Source: an uncultured Rikenellaceae bacterium (lineage in GTDB: Bacteria > Bacteroidota > Bacteroidia > Bacteroidales > Rikenellaceae). From it: a stretch of DNA of 64,000 bases. Location of the stretch: NCBI GenBank assembly GCA_944415565.1, contig CALYBQ010000013.1, positions 62,001 through 126,000 on the forward strand, read 5' to 3'. The notes under the pieces were generated by a model, which saw only the letters and a list, made by a program, of their open reading frames with translations, was not told where the DNA came from and did no database searches. A program made the position numbers and the translations under genes. Within the stretch, counting starts at the first letter, position 1. Every line of letters starts with the position of its first letter. This document shows, in pieces, positions 1 through 8,757 of the stretch.

Positions 1-242
1 ACCAGCTTCGTGAAGCTGTCTATGGGGTTGCCTTCGATGTTGAACTCCGTGGAGAGGACTTTTTTGAGGTCGCGTACATCCTGATAGCGGATGTGGCGTT
101 CGTCGGGGCGGGGATGCACGGTGATTCCCTGTGCTCCGAAACGTTCGCAGTCGAGCGCCGTGCGGACGACGTTTGGCAGGTCGCCGCCGCGCGAATTACG
201 CAGCGTGGCTATTTTATTGATGTTGACGCTTAGCTTTGTCAT
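1..242 (-). CDS. pdxJ: Pyridoxine 5'-phosphate synthase PdxJ, N-terminal part
   Basis: The minus strand reads from an ATG at 242 into the window edge, giving about 80 residues beginning [20 protein letters not shown] and containing [13 protein letters not shown]. These are the N-terminal strand and phosphate/substrate motifs of PdxJ, the cytoplasmic TIM-barrel enzyme that condenses 3-amino-2-oxopropyl phosphate with deoxyxylulose 5-phosphate to pyridoxine 5'-phosphate in vitamin B6 synthesis. The rest of the gene lies outside the window. It is divergent from nadK, with about 208 bases between them. The family call rests on motif recognition and is firm; completeness cannot be judged. Confidence 0.88.
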   Translation of the reverse strand, partial: MTKLSVNINKIATLRNSRGGDLPNVVRTALDCERFGAQGITVHPRPDERHIRYQDVRDLKKVLSTEFNIEGNPIDSFTKL

Positions 243-370
243 AATAAAAACTTACATTTGTTGGATGCGGCGTGCGCCTTGTAGAACCGAGCGGCGCAAC
301 CCGTGTTCAGTGCCGGCGGACTGTAATGGCGGTCGGGTGCGGGCCGAGTTTCGGCAATTCCGATGCGGAA

Positions 371-401
371 TTTGGATTGCGTCCGATTTGCACTACATTT
401 G
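371..401 (+). promoter_or_regulatory. Bacteroidetes-type promoter of nadK
   Basis: TTTG at 371-374, 19 bases, then TACATTTG at 394-401 match the Bacteroidetes -33 (TTTG) and -7 (TAnnTTTG) elements with normal spacing. Transcription would start near 408, about 43 bases before the nadK start codon at 451. Confidence 0.6.
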
Positions 402-450
402 CCGGGTAAAACGCGGTAAAGTTATCAATTTTTTGCCATAATTCATCTAT

Positions 451-1341
451 ATGAAGTTATTGTTGTTCTCACGTACAGGTTCGTTCCATAAACCGGAGGA
501 TGTCGATGCCCTGATCGCCGCGCTCGACGGGTCGGGACTGGATTATGCCGTGAACGGTGATTTCGCCGGATTCGCCGCGTCGATTACTGGACGGACTGCC
601 GTGGCCGGAAAGCGGTACGACATGCAGGACATGGTTGTGGCGGAAGATACGATAGCTTTGAGTTACGGCGGCGACGGGACGTTCCTCGAATGTGTTAAGA
701 CGTTGGGGCAGCACGGTATTCCGATACTCGGGGTGAACTCCGGCAGGTTGGGATTTTTGGCCAATGTGCCTAAGGACGGGTTGGCTCAGGCATTGGAGGA
801 CATTGCGGAAGGACGGTACAAGACAGACCAGAGGACGTTGTTGAAGGTGTCGGGAGATTTTCCCGATGCGCCGTCTTATCCCTATGCGTTCAACGAATTT
901 ACGATACAGAGGGCCGGTACGGGAATGATAGCCGTAGAGGCTTATGTCGATAACGAGATGGTGGCCACCTATTGGGGCGACGGCGTGATCCTGTCAACTC
1001 CGGCAGGCTCTACGGCCTATTCGCTCAGTGTGGGAGGACCTGTCGTGGCTCCCGAGTGCGATTGTTTCATACTCTTGCCGATCGCCCCGCACAACCTGAC
1101 GATGCGTCCTGTCGTGCTTCCTGATGCGAGCCGCATCACTTTCAGGGTCTCTTCTCGCGGGGAGAAATGCTTCGCGTCGCTTGACAGTACGAACTGGGTT
1201 GTCCCGGACGGGGCGTCGTTCGAAGTACGCAGGGCGAAAAATTCGGTTTTTTTGGTGAAGTTGCAAAATATATCGTTCTACGACACGTTAAGGAATAAAA
1301 TGATGTGGGGATTCGATCGCAGGGACGAGAAGAAAGGGTGA
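451..1341 (+). CDS. nadK: NAD kinase
   Basis: This 296-residue protein is an ATP-NAD kinase, which phosphorylates NAD at the adenosine 2'-hydroxyl to make NADP in the cytoplasm. It shows the GGDGT motif at residues 73-77, GVNSGRLGFLA at 94-104, an NE pair at 148-149 and the glycine-rich block GDGVILSTPAGSTAYSLS from residue 176, all in the order and spacing of NadK. Length is typical for the family. A promoter ends 50 bases upstream. The gene stands between divergent pdxJ and same-strand uppS, which has its own promoter. Nothing unusual. Confidence 0.95.
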   Translation: MKLLLFSRTGSFHKPEDVDALIAALDGSGLDYAVNGDFAGFAASITGRTAVAGKRYDMQDMVVAEDTIALSYGGDGTFLECVKTLGQHGIPILGVNSGRLGFLANVPKDGLAQALEDIAEGRYKTDQRTLLKVSGDFPDAPSYPYAFNEFTIQRAGTGMIAVEAYVDNEMVATYWGDGVILSTPAGSTAYSLSVGGPVVAPECDCFILLPIAPHNLTMRPVVLPDASRITFRVSSRGEKCFASLDSTNWVVPDGASFEVRRAKNSVFLVKLQNISFYDTLRNKMMWGFDRRDEKKG

Positions 1342-1401
1342 GAATGAACCATATTTTGAGTAAAGAACTAACCCGGTCTGGATGTTTTCGGCTATAAATG
1401 T

Positions 1402-1409
1402 TATATTTG
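1402..1409 (+). promoter_or_regulatory. -7 promoter box of uppS
   Basis: TATATTTG is an exact TAnnTTTG match. The best -33 candidate is TCTG at 1377-1380, with 21 bases between. The predicted start of transcription, about 1416, rules out the in-frame ATG at 1398 and supports translation from 1437. Confidence 0.5.
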
Positions 1410-1436
1410 CACATCCAAAAGGCTTTAACCCACATA

Positions 1437-2159
1437 ATGATTGAATATCCGAAAATACCCCGACATATTGCGATTATAATGGACGGCAACGGCCGCTGGG
1501 CTAAAAACCAGGGGCATGACCGACTTTTCGGGCATAAGAACGGGGTCGAAAGTGTCAGGAGTACCATTAACCGGTGCGCGAGTGTCGGGGTGGAGTTTCT
1601 GACCCTTTATGTTTTTTCGGCCGAGAACTGGGGGCGTCCTCAGGACGAGGTGGACGGACTTATGACGTTGTTGTGCCAGAGCGTCAGCAACGAGGTTGAC
1701 GAACTCGTGGCCAACGGTATACGCATGAGGATAATCGGCGACCGTGAGTCCATGCCCGCAGATGTGGTGTCGGCGTTGGAGTGGCTCGAAACCAGAACGG
1801 CCGGGGGTAAGAACCTCACCGTTATGATGGCTATAAACTACGGTTCGCACAACGAGATAACCCGTGCTGCGCGTTTGATAGCTGAGGAGGTGGCTGAGGG
1901 CCGCTACGGCGTGGAGGAAGTTACGTGCGAAAAGATAGCGGAACACCTGTATACCGTCGGATGTCCCGACCCGGACCTTGTGATACGCACGGGTGGCGAA
2001 TGTCGGTTGAGCAATTTCCTGCTGTGGCAGGCGGCTTATGCCGAGCTCTATTTTACAGATACGTTCTGGCCCGATTTCGGGGCAGAACAGTTGGATGAGG
2101 CCATTGCTGAGTATTCGCGCAGGGAGCGCCGGTTCGGTAAGATAGAAGTGAACAATTAA
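1437..2159 (+). CDS. uppS: Isoprenyl transferase (undecaprenyl diphosphate synthase)
   Basis: The 240-residue product is a cis-prenyltransferase that elongates farnesyl diphosphate with isopentenyl diphosphate to the C55 carrier lipid of peptidoglycan and O-glycan synthesis. The signature MDGNGRWA begins at residue 15, with the catalytic Asp at 16, and the C-terminal block RLSNFLLWQAAYAELYF is intact. The start at 1437 was chosen because an earlier in-frame ATG at 1398 falls inside the promoter box. The gene lies 23 bases before bamA, so the two envelope genes are probably cotranscribed. Confidence 0.95.
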   Translation: MIEYPKIPRHIAIIMDGNGRWAKNQGHDRLFGHKNGVESVRSTINRCASVGVEFLTLYVFSAENWGRPQDEVDGLMTLLCQSVSNEVDELVANGIRMRIIGDRESMPADVVSALEWLETRTAGGKNLTVMMAINYGSHNEITRAARLIAEEVAEGRYGVEEVTCEKIAEHLYTVGCPDPDLVIRTGGECRLSNFLLWQAAYAELYFTDTFWPDFGAEQLDEAIAEYSRRERRFGKIEVNN

Positions 2160-2182
2160 ACAGTTGACGAGGAATTGATTAT

Positions 2183-4726
2183 ATGAAGAAACGCTTATTG
2201 TCCTTAATGATTTTGGCTGCCATCTGCTCCACGCAGTCATTCGCTCAGCAGGCGACGGACGGAGCCGCTGGCGGCAGTCAAAAGCCTCCGATGATGGACT
2301 ACGAGAACCCGAAGATGTATACCGTGAAGGATATAAAGATTTCGGGCCTGAAATTCCTCGACAGCACTACCCTTATGGCCGTAGCCGGACTCAGCGTCGG
2401 CGACGAGGCGATGATTCCCGGCGGATATATCTCGTCCGCTATGTCCAAGCTGTGGAATATGCGCCATTTCTCGGACGTGAGTATTACAGCCGAGATCGAG
2501 GGCGACGAGGTGACGCTTTACGTATACTTGCAGGAGCGCCCGAGGGTGAATTCGTGGAATATTGTTGGGGTGAGGAAGGGACTGGTTTCGACTATCAAGG
2601 AGAAGCTGAAGATTACGCGAGGCGGAAGCGAATTGTCCGATTATATCATAGAGAAGAACGTCAAGGGGATAAAGGACTTCATGGCGGATAATTCGTTCCT
2701 GAATGCCGAGGTGGGCGTCAAGGTAGATAACGTTTCGAGTTATGACGACCGTAATCTCGTGGATGTGACGTTCACTATCAATCGCGGTCAACGTGTAAAG
2801 ATCGGTGATATAGTGTTCGAGGGTAACGAGGCTTTCGACGACAAACGTCTCCGCCGGACGCTTAAAAAGACACACAAGAAGAACCTGAACATTTTCAGAA
2901 GCGCCAAATTCAAAGAGAAGGACTTCGAGGAGGATCAGAATAATCTGATAGATTTCTATAACTCCCGGGGGTATCGCAATGCCGATATAGTTAAGGATTC
3001 GGTGTACCGCATCAGCGATAACAGGATCGGTATCAAGTTCGTATTGGACGAGGGCAAGCAGTTCTATATCCGCAATGTGGATTGGGTGGGCAACAGCCTT
3101 TACAGTACGGATTATCTCAATAAATTGTTCGACATAAGCAAAGGCGACGTATACGACAAGAAGAAGATAAACAAGAATCTCGGTATCGGATCGGGCGACA
3201 ACCCAGAAGACCCGAGTACGGTATCTTCGCTTTACCAGAACGAGGGGTACCTCTTCTCTCAGATCGAACCGATGGAGACGGTCGTTGGAGCGGACTCCAT
3301 AGATATGACCATCAATATAATCGAGGGACAGCCGGCTTCGTGGAATCAGGTGGACATAGTGGGTAACTATCGTGTGAACGACGAGGTGATTCGCCGCGAA
3401 CTCGCGACTTTGCCCGGCGACCTTTACAACCGTGCCCTCATCATGCGGACGCTGCGTTTGCTCGCCGGTATGGGACACTTTAATCCGGAGGCGCTCCAGC
3501 CGCAGTTGAGTGACGTTCCCGGCAGGAAAGATATGGTCAACGTGACGTGGAACCTCGAAGAGCAGGCTAGCGACCGTGCCGAAATATCGGGCGGATGGGG
3601 CGCAGGAATGTTCGTCGGGTCGGTGTCGCTTATACTCAACAACGTTTCGATCAAGAACTTCCTGAAAGGGAGCGAATGGCGTCCGTATCCGCAGGGGCAG
3701 AACCAGAAGCTCGCTATACGTGCACAGACTAACGGTAAATATTATTCGGCATACTCACTGGCCTTCACGGAGCCATGGTTGGGCGGGAAGAAGCCTAATT
3801 CGTTGACGGTCGGTGTGCACTACTCGAACGAAACAAACGCTACGTCGTGGGGGCGCAACGCTACGAAACACTTCCGTACGGTCGGAGTGTCGGCAGGTAT
3901 CGGACGCAGGCTCTCGTGGCCCGACCCCAACTTCACGCTGTATACAGAATTGTCGTATCAGGCATACATGCTTAAAGACTGGAACTACTTTATTATGAGT
4001 AACGGCACTTCGAACGTGATCGCGCTGAATACGATATTCGCCCGTAACACGATCGACAATCCGATATTCCCGTCGAGCGGTTCGGAATTCGCACTGTCGC
4101 TGTCGTTAACCCCGCCTTACTCGCTGTTCGACGGACGCGACTACGCCGACAACACTCTTTCCGACGAGAAGCGTTACAAGATGATCGAGTACCACAAGTG
4201 GAAGTTCAAAGGCGAATGGTACAATACTCTTGCGCGCGGCTGGAACCGTAACCTCGTCTTGATGACCAAGGCGGAAATGGGCTATCTTGGCTCTTACAAC
4301 AAGCATAAGAAATCGCCGTTCGAAGGTTTCGATGTCGGTGGCGACGGTATGTCGGGATATAATATATATGGTGTGGAAGTCATCGGCCTTCGCGGATACG
4401 AGAACAGCTCTATTACGCCTCTGACCTCTACCGGCGACTATGCGCGCGTGTACAACAAGTTTACGGTGGAATTGCGCTACCCGATAGTGATGTCGGCACA
4501 GGCACAGGCCTACGCTCTGTTGTTTGCCGAGGGCGGTAATGCCTTTACCGGATGGGACAAGTTCGATCCGTTCAAGCTGAAGCGTTCGCTCGGTGGCGGT
4601 ATAAGGGTTGTGCTTCCTATCGTGGGTATGATCGGTGTCGATTGGGGGTACGGATTTGACTGTCCGGCAGGGTCGAGCAAGAAGTCCGGCGGCCAGTTGC
4701 ATTACGTATTCGGCACACAATTTTAG
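2183..4726 (+). CDS. bamA: Outer membrane protein assembly factor BamA (Omp85)
   Basis: The 847-residue protein has a Sec signal peptide (MKKRLLSLMILAAICSTQSFA), a series of POTRA-type repeats over about residues 45-430 and a C-terminal 16-strand Omp85 barrel ending in YVFGTQF, with a terminal aromatic residue as in barrel proteins. BamA is the outer-membrane insertase for beta-barrel proteins. It sits between uppS and two Skp/OmpH-like chaperones, the conserved envelope-biogenesis order in Bacteroidetes. Length is within the usual range. TamA-like Omp85 paralogues are the only real alternative; five POTRA-like units and the Skp neighbours favour BamA. Confidence 0.92.
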   Translation: MKKRLLSLMILAAICSTQSFAQQATDGAAGGSQKPPMMDYENPKMYTVKDIKISGLKFLDSTTLMAVAGLSVGDEAMIPGGYISSAMSKLWNMRHFSDVSITAEIEGDEVTLYVYLQERPRVNSWNIVGVRKGLVSTIKEKLKITRGGSELSDYIIEKNVKGIKDFMADNSFLNAEVGVKVDNVSSYDDRNLVDVTFTINRGQRVKIGDIVFEGNEAFDDKRLRRTLKKTHKKNLNIFRSAKFKEKDFEEDQNNLIDFYNSRGYRNADIVKDSVYRISDNRIGIKFVLDEGKQFYIRNVDWVGNSLYSTDYLNKLFDISKGDVYDKKKINKNLGIGSGDNPEDPSTVSSLYQNEGYLFSQIEPMETVVGADSIDMTINIIEGQPASWNQVDIVGNYRVNDEVIRRELATLPGDLYNRALIMRTLRLLAGMGHFNPEALQPQLSDVPGRKDMVNVTWNLEEQASDRAEISGGWGAGMFVGSVSLILNNVSIKNFLKGSEWRPYPQGQNQKLAIRAQTNGKYYSAYSLAFTEPWLGGKKPNSLTVGVHYSNETNATSWGRNATKHFRTVGVSAGIGRRLSWPDPNFTLYTELSYQAYMLKDWNYFIMSNGTSNVIALNTIFARNTIDNPIFPSSGSEFALSLSLTPPYSLFDGRDYADNTLSDEKRYKMIEYHKWKFKGEWYNTLARGWNRNLVLMTKAEMGYLGSYNKHKKSPFEGFDVGGDGMSGYNIYGVEVIGLRGYENSSITPLTSTGDYARVYNKFTVELRYPIVMSAQAQAYALLFAEGGNAFTGWDKFDPFKLKRSLGGGIRVVLPIVGMIGVDWGYGFDCPAGSSKKSGGQLHYVFGTQF

Positions 4727-4745
4727 CGAAATGTCATAATTTTAT

Positions 4746-4753
4746 TATATTTA
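4746..4753 (+). promoter_or_regulatory. Possible -7 box upstream of the first ompH gene
   Basis: TATATTTA matches seven of eight positions of TAnnTTTG, with TTTT 19 bases upstream in place of TTTG. It would let the two OmpH genes be transcribed apart from bamA. Weak evidence. Confidence 0.3.
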
Positions 4754-4787
4754 CGTTTATTATATGAATGTATAAAACTTGAAAATT

Positions 4788-5294
4788 ATGAAAAAGAGAT
4801 TGCTTACCGCCGTGGCCGTGCTTGTTACCGCATTCGCTGCGAACGCACAGAATTACATGGTCGTCAATACGGAAAAGATATTCAAGGCTATCCCCGCCTA
4901 TGTGCAGGCGTTGGAAACGTTGGAGAAACAGACCGAGACCTACCAGAAGAACATCGATGATGCTTATGCCCAGATCGAAGTATTGTATCAGAGCTATCTG
5001 GAGCAGAAAGACCGTCTGCCCGAGGTGAATCGTATAGCGAGGGAGGATGAGATCATCAAGCGCGAACAGGAGGTTCTGAAATACGAGGAGTCTGTTTTCG
5101 GGCAGGAGGGCGAATTGATAAAAAAACGTGTGGAGCTGATTAAGCCCATACAAGATAAGGTCTTCGGTGCGATCAATAAATATGCACAGGACAATAAGTA
5201 TGAACTGGTGCTCGACATAGCTTCGAACCCCACGATACTTTATTATGCGCCTACGGCCGATAAAACGGAGGAGATAATAAAATTAACCAAATAA
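4788..5294 (+). CDS. OmpH/Skp family periplasmic chaperone (first copy)
   Basis: The 168-residue product has a Sec signal (about residues 1-21, ending ANAQ) and a mature part dominated by a long charged helix rich in Glu, Gln and Lys, as in Skp, the trimeric periplasmic holdase that carries unfolded barrel proteins to BamA. The start at 4788 ATG is preferred over an in-frame TTG nine bases earlier. It lies 61 bases after bamA and 17 before a second OmpH-like gene. Two tandem Skp paralogues after bamA is a common Bacteroidetes arrangement. Confidence 0.85.
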   Translation: MKKRLLTAVAVLVTAFAANAQNYMVVNTEKIFKAIPAYVQALETLEKQTETYQKNIDDAYAQIEVLYQSYLEQKDRLPEVNRIAREDEIIKREQEVLKYEESVFGQEGELIKKRVELIKPIQDKVFGAINKYAQDNKYELVLDIASNPTILYYAPTADKTEEIIKLTK

Positions 5295-5311
5295 AAAATA
5301 AACAGACAGTT

Positions 5312-5824
5312 ATGAGAAAATTGATTAAGACGCTCGTCGCACTTTGCGGAGTGTTTTTGATGGGGACGGCGAGCGCGAGCGCACAGAAATTCGGATATGT
5401 CGATGTGCAGGAGATTATGATGCAGATGCCGGGATTGGATTCTGTGCAGACTAAACTTCAGGCATTTTATCAGGACCTTATGAGCCGCCTCGAAGTAATG
5501 CAGGTGGAGCAGAATAAGAAATTCGACGAATACCAGAAATCAGCATCTACGCTTAGCGAAGCCGTGAAGAAAGATAAAGAGAGGGAGTTGGCTGGTCTCG
5601 GTCAGAGGATTCAGGAGTTCCAGCAGCAGGCTCAGCTTGACCTTCAAGCTAAGGAACAAGAGTTGTCACAGCCGCTTTTGGATAAGATAGACAGTGCCAT
5701 CGAGAAGGTGAGCAAGGCTAACGGAGTCTCTGCCGTGTTCAATGTGAACGTTTTGGAGTATTTCGACAAGAGTGTCATGGTGGATATGGGACCGTTGGTC
5801 AAGGCTGAGTTAAAGATTAAATAA
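5312..5824 (+). CDS. OmpH/Skp family periplasmic chaperone (second copy)
   Basis: This 170-residue paralogue of the preceding gene has a signal peptide ending SASAQ, then FGYVDVQEIMMQMPG, the typical OmpH start of the mature protein, followed by a long helical coiled-coil region. It probably acts as a periplasmic chaperone for outer-membrane proteins beside BamA. The two copies differ enough that they may form separate trimers or handle different clients, but the sequence does not show which. A strong intrinsic terminator follows 22 bases after the stop codon. Confidence 0.85.
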   Translation: MRKLIKTLVALCGVFLMGTASASAQKFGYVDVQEIMMQMPGLDSVQTKLQAFYQDLMSRLEVMQVEQNKKFDEYQKSASTLSEAVKKDKERELAGLGQRIQEFQQQAQLDLQAKEQELSQPLLDKIDSAIEKVSKANGVSAVFNVNVLEYFDKSVMVDMGPLVKAELKIK

Positions 5825-5845
5825 ATTCGGTTTTTCAGAAAATAA

Positions 5846-5886
5846 ATAGGGGCGGATCGTTAGATTCGTCCCTATCTGTTTTTTTG
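5846..5886 (+). terminator. Intrinsic terminator after the ompH pair
   Basis: A 13-bp stem (5846-5858 with 5863-5875, including two G-U pairs) with a 4-base loop is followed by a run of T from 5879 to 5885. It closes the uppS-bamA-ompH unit. Confidence 0.85.
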
Positions 5887-6240
5887 TGTTTGTGTGTGAT
5901 TTGTCGTATGTAACGCGTGCCGTCCTCGGTGGGTTGCTATTAATGAATGAAGCCTTACGTGGGGCTGGTATCCGATAATGTGAGCGTCTGTTTGTTCTCG
6001 GATGATGGATTAGTATATAGTTGGAATAGGGGCAGATACGTCGAGCTCGGTTTGTCTTAAAATAATGTCGTACTTTAAATTTTGCACACGGAGATGATAG
6101 GTGAAATAGGGTATAAGGGAGTCTGTCTGAAAATATGGATGTGCTGTTTATCGCTTATGACGCGGTGGTCATAGTTTGTTCGTTAGCGCTCGGGGCATCG
6201 GTATGGTGTGCGGCTTAACTCCACTCAACGTAAATGTGTT

Positions 6241-6300
6241 ATATAGAAAGGAATAATAAGCAAGTTTCTACACAAACTTGCTTATTATTCCTTTCTATAT
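6241..6300. repeat. Perfect 27-bp inverted repeat with 6-base loop
   Basis: Arms 6241-6267 and 6274-6300 are exact reverse complements around the loop CTACAC. The arms are AT-rich. The trinucleotide GTT occurs directly at both outer edges (6238-6240 and 6301-6303), as a short target duplication would, though this could be chance. Both flanking convergent genes have separate terminator-like hairpins, so a simple terminator role is not needed. Confidence 0.9.
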
Positions 6301-6342
6301 GTTTCGTGCGTATGCGGCTAATGACGTTCTTTAATAGATAAA

Positions 6343-6363
6343 GGAAGCGCAATCATCGCTTCC
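6343..6363 (-). terminator. Weak terminator-like hairpin after the HAD gene
   Basis: GGAAGCG (6343-6349) pairs with CGCTTCC (6357-6363) over a 7-base loop. Read on the minus strand it is followed by a T-rich stretch (TTTATCTATT). It lies about 55 bases past the stop of the HAD gene. Confidence 0.45.
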
Positions 6364-6418
6364 CTTATGCCTGTCTTTTCGCCCGAATGGAATTATCTTG
6401 GATGGCGAAACGTCTCTG

Positions 6419-7030
6419 CTATTTAAATATATGCCTGAAATCTTCTCTCGGAGCCGGGAGGTATGTTCGGAATCCCATAGACAAGGCGCTCTCGACATTA
6501 ATAGCCGAGTCGTCTATGAACAGACTCTCTTCTGCCTTGATGTCGGCTTGGGCAAGGATCGCTTCGAATATCTCTCTGTCGGGTTTGAGCATCCCCATTT
6601 CGTAGGAGAGGAACAGCCGGTGGAAGTAATCGGTTATCTTCAATCCCTGCTGAGAGAATAACGTCTTCTCCATATACGGCATCATAATAGCGTTGGTATT
6701 GGACAACATGAATATGTTGTAGCTCTTTTTAAGTTCGAGCAACATCTCCAGCTTGTAGACGGGAAGTCCGATAAGGAAAGCGTACAATGCTTGGTTTATC
6801 TTTTCTGGCTCTATGTAGTGCCCGGCGTCTACGCTTATATAATTGTATAGCTCTTGGGGTGTGACGGTTCCCATTTCGAGTTCCTTGAATATGCCTTTCT
6901 GACGATAGGTGTTCAGCATGTCGTCTGCCTGAGGATAGCCAAGTTTGCGGAATTCTGCGATACACGCTTCACGGTCGAGGTCGACGAGCACACCGCCGAG
7001 ATCGAAGATTATATTTTTTATCCCTTCCAT
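6419..7030 (-). CDS. HAD-superfamily hydrolase, YihX-like
   Basis: The 203-residue protein begins with IIFDLGGVLVDLD, the HAD motif I with nucleophile Asp10, followed by the helical cap, motif II LSNTN near residue 108, a Lys in LKPDREIFE and motif IV FIDDSAINV. This matches the subgroup of YihX (alpha-glucose-1-phosphatase) and related small sugar-phosphate phosphatases, in which Gly replaces the second Asp of motif I. It probably dephosphorylates a small phosphometabolite in the cytoplasm; the substrate cannot be told from sequence. It stands alone, convergent with the ompH genes and divergent from tatA. Confidence 0.8.
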   Translation of the reverse strand: MEGIKNIIFDLGGVLVDLDREACIAEFRKLGYPQADDMLNTYRQKGIFKELEMGTVTPQELYNYISVDAGHYIEPEKINQALYAFLIGLPVYKLEMLLELKKSYNIFMLSNTNAIMMPYMEKTLFSQQGLKITDYFHRLFLSYEMGMLKPDREIFEAILAQADIKAEESLFIDDSAINVESALSMGFRTYLPAPREDFRHIFK

Positions 7031-7608
7031 GCCGTAAAGTTATGTCAAATCGCAACAACTCATCTCATGGTTTATGAAAATAATCTTTCGTTTCGAGGTA
7101 ATTTTACCATTAATTAATATTGGTGTCATTGCGGCCGGGATAGTTGCCCGGGGAGCGTATGTATGGGGTTAGATTGACGGTTATGTTTATTGTGTGTGAT
7201 AGCTTCGACCGCTTGAGGAGGAGACTGTTTTTTTGCGAGTGAGTTTCGTGGTTTCATGTCGAGAAGTCTTGGGTGATACGCTTATTTTGTGCCTTGCGTA
7301 GTCGGCGGTTATGTCGGTTATTGGTCGCGGTTTTGCATAAAATGTATTAATTCCTGCACAATTTGTACTACTCTGGGAACAATCAATACAAAAATTACTA
7401 TATTTGCACGTAATGCTTTGAGACGTTCTGAATACCTTGTTCGTGTGATCATAAGCGGGTTTTCGTATACATATTAATATATGTGGAGGCCGTGCCGGGC
7501 TGGAGTTGATGCCTGATAGATAAGAGCCGAACGGAAATAGGATGATTCATCGCATTGTGAACCTAAATGACTACAAAACATAACAAATTACTTTAAAACT
7601 CAAGACTT
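7031..7608. other. Intergenic region between the HAD gene and tatA
   Basis: About 580 bases without a credible gene. The only signal seen is an exact -7 box at 7399-7406, which would leave a leader of about 200 bases before tatA. No tRNA, repeat or conserved small frame was recognised. Confidence 0.6.
7399..7406 (+). promoter_or_regulatory. -7 promoter box upstream of tatA
   Basis: TATATTTG is an exact TAnnTTTG match. No good TTTG lies at the expected spacing; TCTG at 7372-7375 is 23 bases away. The implied leader is long, about 195 bases. Confidence 0.4.
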
Positions 7609-7812
7609 ATGTTACCTCTTTTTATGGGGCTTGGTGGCCCGGAAATAATTTTCATAGTTTTGATCATCGTCCTTCTGTTCGGTGCGAAGAAAATTCCCGA
7701 ACTGATGAAAGGTGTTGGTAAAGGCGTTAAGAGCTTCAAGGACGGTATCAATGGTATCGGCGAAATTGAAGAGAGCGACTCTTCGTCAAAATCGGAAAAA
7801 GATAAGCAGTAG
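7609..7812 (+). CDS. tatA: Twin-arginine translocase subunit TatA
   Basis: The 67-residue protein has the Tat A/E design: a short N-terminal transmembrane helix (about residues 8-24, [11 protein letters not shown]), the FGAKKIPEL hinge, an amphipathic helix (about 30-50) and an acidic, charged tail. TatA oligomers form the passage for folded proteins exported by the Tat pathway. It lies nine bases before tatC. Its closeness to two genes with twin-arginine signals is notable. TatE or a TatB role cannot be excluded, but Bacteroidetes generally use a TatA-TatC pair. Confidence 0.93.
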   Translation: MLPLFMGLGGPEIIFIVLIIVLLFGAKKIPELMKGVGKGVKSFKDGINGIGEIEESDSSSKSEKDKQ

Positions 7813-7821
7813 TATTGCGCG

Positions 7822-8610
7822 ATGACTTTCTGGGATCATTTGGATGAACTCCGCAAGTCGTTGACTTACCCGGTCATAGTGTTGTTGCTATTGACCGTGG
7901 TGGCGTTTTCCCTGAAGGAGCCGCTGTTCGACATGGTGTTGGCGGCCAATTCGAGGAACTTCATTACGTATCAGATAATGCCCGGCGGCAGCGGCGAGGG
8001 CACATCGGAGACATTGGTGCAGTTGATTAACACCGAGCTTCCCGCCCAGTTGTTGATACATATGAAAGTGTCGTTCTATGTCGCGCTTGTGCTGACGATC
8101 CCTTATCTTTTCTTTAAATTGTTCCGTTTCGCCACTCCCGCGCTTTATGAGAACGAACGCAAATATTCTGGACGAATATTGACATTCTCGTTCCTTTCGT
8201 TTTTTGCGGGGCTCTTGGTGAATTACTTCGTCATTTTCCCTTTCTCGCTGCGATTTCTCGTGTCGTATCAGGTGAGCGAGCAAGTCCCTAACTTTATCAG
8301 CATTACGTCGTATATCAATATGCTTATGACGCTGTCCATATTGATGGGGGTGTGTTTCGAGTTGCCTGTCGTTTCGTGGATATTGTCCCTGTTCGGGGTG
8401 CTGAAAGCCTCGATGCTCAGGCAGTATCGCCGACACGCTTTCGTGGGTATTCTGATCTTGGCGGCGATAATTACGCCTACGACCGATATATTCACGCTGT
8501 TGTTGGTGTCTCTGCCGATAGTGTTGTTGTACGAGTTGAGCGTTTTGATCTCATGGAGTACTGAGAAGGGGCGCAAGAAGAGAATGGATCTGGAGGAGTC
8601 TTCGGTATAG
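7822..8610 (+). CDS. tatC: Sec-independent protein translocase TatC
   Basis: The 262-residue polytopic protein starts with MTFWDHLDELRKSL, the cytoplasmic N-terminal motif of TatC, and has six predicted membrane segments, with FAGLLVNYFVIFPFSLRFL around segments three and four. TatC binds twin-arginine signal peptides and recruits TatA. A long periplasmic insertion follows the first helix, around residues 38-80 (PGGSGEGTSE region), which is larger than in E. coli TatC. It is probably cotranscribed with tatA; the next gene, a likely Tat substrate, begins 147 bases downstream on the same strand. Confidence 0.94.
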   Translation: MTFWDHLDELRKSLTYPVIVLLLLTVVAFSLKEPLFDMVLAANSRNFITYQIMPGGSGEGTSETLVQLINTELPAQLLIHMKVSFYVALVLTIPYLFFKLFRFATPALYENERKYSGRILTFSFLSFFAGLLVNYFVIFPFSLRFLVSYQVSEQVPNFISITSYINMLMTLSILMGVCFELPVVSWILSLFGVLKASMLRQYRRHAFVGILILAAIITPTTDIFTLLLVSLPIVLLYELSVLISWSTEKGRKKRMDLEESSV

Positions 8611-8757
8611 GTCGGGCGTGCGGCTTTGATGTGAACTAAACGAAAATAAACCTAAAATACCCGGAAAGTCCCGGTGTGGCGTCGGAGTGACGATAAAATG
8701 TGTTGCGGCAGGCGTTGAGAACCGGTTCGGTCTTTCCAAAATTTACTAACCGTAATT

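Larger units (their letters stand above)
5887..6418. other. Gene-free stretch between convergent genes
   Basis: No convincing coding frame lies between the ompH terminator and the HAD gene. It holds a perfect 27-bp inverted repeat (6241-6300), listed separately, and a weak terminator for the HAD gene (6343-6363). The remaining 350 bases show nothing I recognise. Confidence 0.6.

Noticed and set aside
91-441. Open frame of 116 codons overlapping the pdxJ start and the nadK leader
   Set aside because: It crosses the promoter of nadK and the pdxJ coding strand, and shows no protein-like composition.
7289-7477. Small open frame upstream of tatA
   Set aside because: It contains the -7 promoter box at 7399-7406 and has no family features or ribosome-binding site.
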